Under the pieces are notes generated by a model. It did not search any database. It was not told where the DNA came from and saw nothing but the letters and a program-made list of their open reading frames with translations. A stretch of DNA of 35,469 nt from Bacteroidales bacterium (GTDB lineage Bacteria > Bacteroidota > Bacteroidia > Bacteroidales > UBA4181), in assembly GCA_031265445.1 (NCBI GenBank), contig JAISCQ010000125.1, positions 1-35,469 on the forward strand, written 5' to 3'. This document shows, piece after piece, positions 31,149-35,469 of this stretch. The position numbers and the translations under genes are program-made. Each line of letters starts with the position of its first letter. Position 1 is the first letter of the stretch.

Positions 31149-33581
31149 TTACTCCGTTTTCAACGCTTTTACCGGGTTCGCCGTAGCAACGCGCCAATTC
31201 TGGAAAGTTACCGTACATGCGGTAATAATTCCTACGGCAACAAAAGCAAGCAAATAAACCCACCAGTATATCGGCGTTTTATAAGCAAAATTTTCCAGCC
31301 AGTTATGAACGGCATACCATGCGAGCGGAGCCGCGATAACAAAGCATACCAGCAATATCCTGAAATATGTTTTATTGAACATGACAATGATCCCTGTAAC
31401 GGATGCGCCAAGAACTTTCCTGATCCCAACTTCTTTCCGGCGGCACTCGCTGTCGAATACGACCAGTCCGAAGACGCCTGTTACGGATATGAAGATGGCA
31501 ATGAGGCTAAACAGGGATATTAACGAACCCAGCGAAGTCTCTTTTTCATACAGTCGCTGCAGTACTTCGTCAAAAAATTTGACGTCAAATGTATACTCCG
31601 CATCAAATTCGGCAAGCGTGTCGCGTATGTACGACATTGCCGCGCGCTTATCCGTACCTGCCTTTACTTTGATGTATGCGCAGTTCGACCGGTCGCTCCA
31701 ATTCTCGGAGCCCCGCACATAAAACGCCATCGGTTCAACCGCCGTGCGGAAGGAAGCAAATTTTACATCCGGCATAAAACCTATAATTTCTTCCTGTCCA
31801 TCAACGGTGGTGCCGACTTCCATGTCGTATTTCTTCTTCGCCGTCTCGTTAAACACGTATGCGCCATGTCGCGTAAGTGCATCTTCCCGGCGGAAATCGC
31901 GACCTTCGGTAATCTCAATTCCCATGACTTTCAGGAATGTGTAGTCTACAGGCAGGCACTGGAACAGTATGTGCTTCTCTTTGTACGCTCGTCCCCAGCC
32001 CATATACTGGTCGGAACTCGACAGAATAACTTCCCCATGCGTCACATCCTCAACCCCCGAATACGCCTTGAGCTTATTGATAAACGCATCGCGGCTCTGC
32101 TGTATCCGCCCGATATTGGCAATGATCAACTCATCCCTGTCATAACCCAAAGGCGAATGTTGCATGTAGCGATTTTGCAGGTACATGAAGGAAACGCCAA
32201 TCATCAGCGCAAAAGAGGATACAAACTGAATGCCGATCAACGTATTGCGCAACCTTTTTCCCTTGGGCGACAGGCCGAAATTTCCCTTCAATACCAGGGC
32301 CGGAACAAACGAGGTCATATACCAGGCAGGATACAGGCCGGCAAGCAAACCGGCGAGCAGTGCAATAAAAGCCGTCCCGCCAACGATCAGCGGATGGGCC
32401 GTCAGCGACAGGTCGGCATCTACCAGCCTCGCCAGCGACGTGCGGTGAAACAGCATCATCAGACCTGTCGCAACAAGAAAGGACAGCAGGCTGATCAATA
32501 CCGCCTCCAGAACAAGCGAAAAACGCATGGCGCCCTGGCGAGCGCCCAGTACTTTCTGCGTATTGATGTTTCTGATGCGCATGGGCGTCAGCGCTGTGCT
32601 GAAATTGGTAAAATTGATCTCTGCGATCATGACAATGACGATGGCAATGGCAAACAAAATCAACAGCGTTTGCCTGCTTGCCTTCGGCGTTCTGTCATAT
32701 CCTACATCCGTTACATAATGAATGTCCGGCAAAGCGGTAAAACGCAGGCCGACATTTGCATCTTCCCAGGTAAAATCCGCTCCGAAGGCTGCCTGCGCGT
32801 CAAAATTCCGCTTGAAGTTTTCAAACAGCTGGGGTACGTTCGACGGATCATCTACACGAAAATACACATAGTAATTAAAATTTCCCCAGCTTTGCCTGTT
32901 CTCGTTTTCCTGCATGGCGAAATAAATGTCGTTATCGACAATAGAGTTCGCGGGAAAATCGCGGTATACCGCCATGACCGTTTGATTCCCCCAGGAAGCG
33001 TGGACAAGCTGTTTGCCAACTGCGGACTCGTTTCCAAACAGCTTGCGCGACAGGCTCAGCGGGATGAATACATTCGACGGCGACAGGTAATCGCCTTTCA
33101 CTCCTTCCACAAAGTCAAAGGTAAATACATCGAAAAAGGAAGGCGATACGGTGATTGAATTTTCTTCGTATAAAATTCGTACCCCATCCTTTTCTATATG
33201 GAAAGGAGCCGGTTGCAGCCATGAAGAAGTGAGCGCGCCGGCGAGGATGTGAGGCGACGACTCAAAAAAACGCTCGGCTAAAGGACGGCAAATGAGCGCT
33301 TGCGTAGAGGTGTTCTGCGAAAGTTCCATACGGAAAATCTTATCATAGTCCGTATGAAACTTATCGAAGCTATGGTCATAATCCAGTTGAATCATGATCA
33401 CCATAAATGCCGCAAAAGCGACTGAAAGCCCCAGTATGTTCAAGGTCGTCGCCATCTTAAACCGGCGGATTACGCTTAAAAAGTTTCGGACAATCGGCGT
33501 CAGTTGGAACCCCCGCCCCGATCCTCTCCCAAATGGAGAGGGAGAAGCAGTACCCGCCTTTTCTACAAAATTTCCTTTCAT
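31149..33581 (-). CDS. ABC transporter permease, FtsX/MacB-like, with palindrome-derived N-terminal insert
   Basis: An 810-residue permease of the same family as the 27995 gene. The core begins at about residue 28 with IVRNFLSVIRRFKMATTLNI and a membrane helix (43-63). A first periplasmic domain follows with SFDKFHTDYDKIFRMELSQ, then membrane segments near 290, 335 and 390, a second periplasmic domain, and a last membrane group with KEVGIRKVLGASVTGI. Residues 10-24 (ASPSPFGRGSGRGFQ) look foreign to the family and coincide with a hairpin element at 33523-33541. The only in-frame ATG that includes the first conserved segment is at 33581, so I keep that start. The partner ATPase lies 86 bases upstream. 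Confidence 0.85.
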   Translation of the reverse strand: MKGNFVEKAGTASPSPFGRGSGRGFQLTPIVRNFLSVIRRFKMATTLNILGLSVAFAAFMVIMIQLDYDHSFDKFHTDYDKIFRMELSQNTSTQALICRPLAERFFESSPHILAGALTSSWLQPAPFHIEKDGVRILYEENSITVSPSFFDVFTFDFVEGVKGDYLSPSNVFIPLSLSRKLFGNESAVGKQLVHASWGNQTVMAVYRDFPANSIVDNDIYFAMQENENRQSWGNFNYYVYFRVDDPSNVPQLFENFKRNFDAQAAFGADFTWEDANVGLRFTALPDIHYVTDVGYDRTPKASRQTLLILFAIAIVIVMIAEINFTNFSTALTPMRIRNINTQKVLGARQGAMRFSLVLEAVLISLLSFLVATGLMMLFHRTSLARLVDADLSLTAHPLIVGGTAFIALLAGLLAGLYPAWYMTSFVPALVLKGNFGLSPKGKRLRNTLIGIQFVSSFALMIGVSFMYLQNRYMQHSPLGYDRDELIIANIGRIQQSRDAFINKLKAYSGVEDVTHGEVILSSSDQYMGWGRAYKEKHILFQCLPVDYTFLKVMGIEITEGRDFRREDALTRHGAYVFNETAKKKYDMEVGTTVDGQEEIIGFMPDVKFASFRTAVEPMAFYVRGSENWSDRSNCAYIKVKAGTDKRAAMSYIRDTLAEFDAEYTFDVKFFDEVLQRLYEKETSLGSLISLFSLIAIFISVTGVFGLVVFDSECRRKEVGIRKVLGASVTGIIVMFNKTYFRILLVCFVIAAPLAWYAVHNWLENFAYKTPIYWWVYLLAFVAVGIITACTVTFQNWRVATANPVKALKTE
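33523..33541. repeat. Small palindromic element inside the permease 5' coding region
   Basis: The arms CCTCTCC and GGAGAGG (33523-33529 and 33535-33541) flank a five-base loop and sit in frame in the permease gene, encoding the SPSPFGRG stretch. The flanking GGAGA and CCCCGCCCC tracts suggest a slightly longer element of about 35-40 bases. Confidence 0.55.
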
Positions 33582-33667
33582 GGTATTATTTTTTATATTT
33601 TTTATTGATAAATGAAGCCCCCGGTATTTTTAGATGGAACGCGCCATCCTTGCCAAGCGCCGTTTTT

Positions 33668-34345
33668 CTAAAACATTTTATTTTCCAGCACCGTCTTACC
33701 GTCCAGCATCCTCACAATACGGTGTGCATAGCGGGCGTCGTGCTCGCTGTGGGTTACCATGACAATGGTCGTTCCGGCTTCATTCAGTTCGGTGAGCAGT
33801 TCCATCACTTCCTGTCCGTTGCGGCTGTCGAGGTTACCGGTCGGCTCGTCGGCGAGGATCAGCCTGGGGCTGTTCACCACTGCACGCGCCACGGCCACGC
33901 GCTGCTGCTGCCCGCCGGAGAGCTGCGACGGGAAATGATTGCGGCGGTGCATCATCTGTACTTTCTCCAGGGCAGCCTCAACAATCGCCTTGCGGTGGGC
34001 CGCTTTCACTTTGTTGTACACCAGAGGCAGCTCCACATTTTCGAAAACGGTGAGTTCGTCAATCAGGTTAAAGCTTTGGAACACGAAGCCAATATTGCGC
34101 TTGCGAAGGTCGCTGCACTGATTCTCGCTGAATTTGGCCACTTCAATGCCGTTAAACAGGAAACTTCCCGAATTGGGCTTGTCCAGCATGCCGAGAATAT
34201 TCAGCAACGTAGATTTGCCGCAGCCCGACGGCCCCATGATGGCTGCAAATTCATGCTCGGCAATGTCGAGCGACATCCTGTTCAATGCTATCGTTTCCAC
34301 TTCTTCCGTACGGTAAATCTTTTCCAGGTCGGTGATCTTAATCAT
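33668..34345 (-). CDS. ABC transporter ATP-binding protein, MacB/LolD-type
   Basis: A 225-residue ATPase started at the ATG at 34345 (MIKITDLEKI), which fits the family better than the extended reading beginning 36 bases earlier. Walker A is GPSGCGKS (38-45), the signature LSGGQQQR (142-149), Walker B LILADEPTG (162-170), D-loop NLDS, and a terminal VTHSEHDA H-loop. It is a canonical partner for the permease starting 86 bases downstream. Together with the next two genes it forms an ATPase-permease-ATPase-permease series in which each ATPase precedes a permease. No HlyD-like adaptor or TolC-like porin is in the window. Confidence 0.9.
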   Translation of the reverse strand: MIKITDLEKIYRTEEVETIALNRMSLDIAEHEFAAIMGPSGCGKSTLLNILGMLDKPNSGSFLFNGIEVAKFSENQCSDLRKRNIGFVFQSFNLIDELTVFENVELPLVYNKVKAAHRKAIVEAALEKVQMMHRRNHFPSQLSGGQQQRVAVARAVVNSPRLILADEPTGNLDSRNGQEVMELLTELNEAGTTIVMVTHSEHDARYAHRIVRMLDGKTVLENKMF

Positions 34346-34563
34346 GATATTTAATTTTTGAAGCCATTTGCCTTGCGGCAACTGTCTATGGCTCTGTTTT
34401 GATGATATGGTTGTTTTTACTCTTGATTCACAATTGCTGAATCAAGGCTTGTGCCAAATATTCAATCAGTTAAATTCCAGATTTTTATAAACAGGCATCC
34501 GCATGAAAGTGTACGGTTCCGATACAGCTTGTGTACGCTTCCGAACAGTTATCAGGGTGCATT

Positions 34564-34591
34564 GTAGAGACGCGATGCATCGCGTCTCTAC
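34564..34591. repeat. 28-bp perfect palindrome, GAGACGCGATGC family, copy 2
   Basis: A perfect 28-bp palindrome whose left half is GTAGAGACGCGATG. The same core lies at 27624-27645. Nothing here is tandemly amplified, in contrast to copy 1. The sequence is non-coding and has no T-run after it. Confidence 0.85.
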
Positions 34592-34641
34592 TGACAGGGT
34601 GTGACGGTCATATATTGCGTACATTTTACCGCCGTCTTCGT

Positions 34642-34733
34642 CTTCGTTGACCCTGTCAGCAGCTGCGCAGCCTGACAGGTCAGCGCTTCGCACCGGCGTG
34701 GGAGCAACGCCCGACCTGTCAAGGTCAACGAAG
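34642..34733. repeat. 92-bp element with 11-bp inverted terminal repeats and internal CTGACAGG palindrome
   Basis: CTTCGTTGACC (34642-34652) and GGTCAACGAAG (34723-34733) are perfect reverse complements. Inside, the palindrome at 34652-34679 has arms CCTGTCAG and CTGACAGG and the centre CAGCTGCGCAGC; it is closely related to the palindrome at 10361-10398. The remainder is GC-rich and non-coding. Confidence 0.55.
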
Positions 34734-34779
34734 GGGTTGTTCGACCGGATACTTCAGATATGGATTCGATAAAAGGTGA

Positions 34780-35268
34780 TCAATTAAAAGTCTTTACCTG
34801 CATTGTGTCCGTACAGTGATCTCTCAGATACGCCATGGTACGGTGCAGCGCCGGATGTTCCATCCCCGGCGCTAATTCCGCCATCGGTTGCAGCACAAAC
34901 ATCCGTTCCGTTATACGCGGATGGGGTATCACAAGCTCCGGAATATTCACTGTATGGTTACCGTAGAAAAGGATGTCGATATCGATGGTTCGGGCCTGGT
35001 AACCGTTATGTGTCCGTATGCGTCCCAGGGTATGTTCAATCTGTTGGATGCTTCCCAGGAGAGCGGACGGAGCAAGGTTCGTTTCTACTGCCACTGCCCG
35101 GTTAAGAAACCAGCGCGGATCGTCAAACCCCCACGGTTCGCTTTCGTACACTGCCGATACACCCGTTATCCGTCCCACAGCATGGCGTCGCAATAAATCG
35201 ATACTTTGGCGCAGGTAATCCATCCGGTCGCCAACATTGCTTCCCAACATCAGATATGAGATTTCCAT
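34780..35268 (-). CDS. folK: 2-amino-4-hydroxy-6-hydroxymethyldihydropteridine pyrophosphokinase
   Basis: A 162-residue folate-pathway enzyme (HPPK) that transfers pyrophosphate from ATP to the hydroxymethyl pterin before dihydropteroate synthase. The ATG at 35268 (MEISYLMLGSN) gives the usual start; the TTG at 35274 would add two residues. Diagnostic residues are the LGSNVGDR loop, YESEPWGFDDPRWFLN with substrate-facing aromatics, the ATP/metal motif RTIDIDILFYG and IPHPRITERMFVLQPM. The length is normal. The gene stands alone and lacks a fused FolB or FolP domain. Confidence 0.95.
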   Translation of the reverse strand: MEISYLMLGSNVGDRMDYLRQSIDLLRRHAVGRITGVSAVYESEPWGFDDPRWFLNRAVAVETNLAPSALLGSIQQIEHTLGRIRTHNGYQARTIDIDILFYGNHTVNIPELVIPHPRITERMFVLQPMAELAPGMEHPALHRTMAYLRDHCTDTMQVKTFN

Positions 35269-35271
35269 GCA

Positions 35272-35317
35272 CAAAAATAACGTATTGTTTATTGCATCAA
35301 CCGAATTTCATTTGAAC
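35272..35317 (-). promoter_or_regulatory. folK promoter with the shared upstream element
   Basis: On the minus strand the region matches the 10418-10451 stretch at 32 of 34 positions, with a perfect 24-bp core at 35288-35311. It leads into TATTTTTG (35279-35272), a -7 box matching TAnnTTTG, after an 18-base spacer from the TTG. The -7 box ends only 3 bases before the folK ATG, so the transcript would be leaderless or nearly so if this box is used. Confidence 0.55.
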
Positions 35318-35450
35318 TTGAGTGCAAATGAAATCATCGAAAGCAACAGCATATCATCTTATTACAACCATATTTTTCGTAAAAACAAGTTCATTAGAAA
35401 TGAAATATAGTTTTGAAAATTTGGTGCCGGCTCACACCATATATTAAAGC

Positions 35451-35469
35451 GATCTCGCAGACAACTGTT
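35451..35469. repeat. Probable beginning of another 21-bp-type array, cut by window end
   Basis: The last 19 bases contain CTCGCAGACAACTGTT, which matches unit 2 of array B (CTCGCAGACACGTGTT, from 20444) with two differences. Only one unit is visible, so periodicity cannot be shown within this window. Confidence 0.35.

Larger units (their letters stand above)
34346..34779. other. Intergenic region with dispersed palindromes
   Basis: A 434-base gap between the ABC operon start and the folK end. It contains the 28-bp palindrome at 34564-34591 and the inverted-repeat element at 34642-34733 with its internal palindrome. The 34346-34560 part is AT-rich with no gene I can support; it includes two similar stretches, GTGTACGGTTCCG and GTGTACGCTTCCG, 22 bases apart (34510 and 34532). 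A convincing -7 box for the ABC operon was not found. Confidence 0.5.

Noticed and set aside
31866..33158. 430-codon plus-strand frame opposite the permease gene
   Set aside because: Antisense shadow; the minus strand encodes a clear FtsX-like permease.
35415..35440. Second TPP-like element near the right edge (CCGGCTCACACC)
   Set aside because: Only a short likeness to one helix end; the CUUUGAACCUGAU core is absent.

Overview
The window looks like chromosomal DNA of a Bacteroidota member, most likely Bacteroidales. The evidence is a C-terminal type IX secretion (T9SS) sorting domain, Bacteroidota-type promoters (TAnnTTTG boxes), lipoprotein signal peptides, DUF5686, DUF4956 and DUF2490 family proteins, MacB/FtsX-like ABC permease pairs, and little use of Shine-Dalgarno sequences. 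No tRNA, rRNA, CRISPR array, transposase or integrase was seen.

Layout. 1-1498: the C-terminal end of a probable polymorphic toxin with a papain/C39-like cysteine-peptidase tip, followed 16 bases later by an AT-rich exported protein that is a candidate immunity protein. 1842-10292: a tight cassette of two paralogous large secreted proteins of a family I do not recognise, flanking a GH78 alpha-L-rhamnosidase lipoprotein. The first paralog has a broken T9SS sorting domain that runs into a tandem repeat. 10513-16533: a co-directional cluster of lipoprotein, small exported protein, VTC-domain protein, DUF4956 membrane protein, DUF2490 outer-membrane protein and DUF5686 protein. 16625-17263: a HAD phosphatase. 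17283-20382 (minus strand): a thiamin salvage operon thiM-thiE-thiD-tenA behind a TPP riboswitch and a good promoter. 20826-21292: a very small ORF and a small membrane protein. 21595-23436: tatA, a lolD-like ABC ATPase and hisH. 23520-27047 (minus): bifunctional putA. 27995-34345 (minus): ATPase/permease/ATPase/permease, two MacB-like ABC systems in series. 34780-35268 (minus): folK.

The most unusual content is in the gaps. At least three separate tandem arrays share an exact 21-bp period but have different and often degenerate sequences (4611-4690, 20421-20630, 27673-27983), and a fourth appears to begin at the right edge. There are also two families of perfect palindromes, each with two copies here, three inverted-repeat-bounded elements of about 90-130 bp, and a palindromic element inside the 5' coding part of one permease. 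A 34-bp promoter-upstream sequence is shared, with two mismatches, by two unrelated genes (the 10513 lipoprotein and folK). All functional statements rest on motif reading by eye; no database search was possible.
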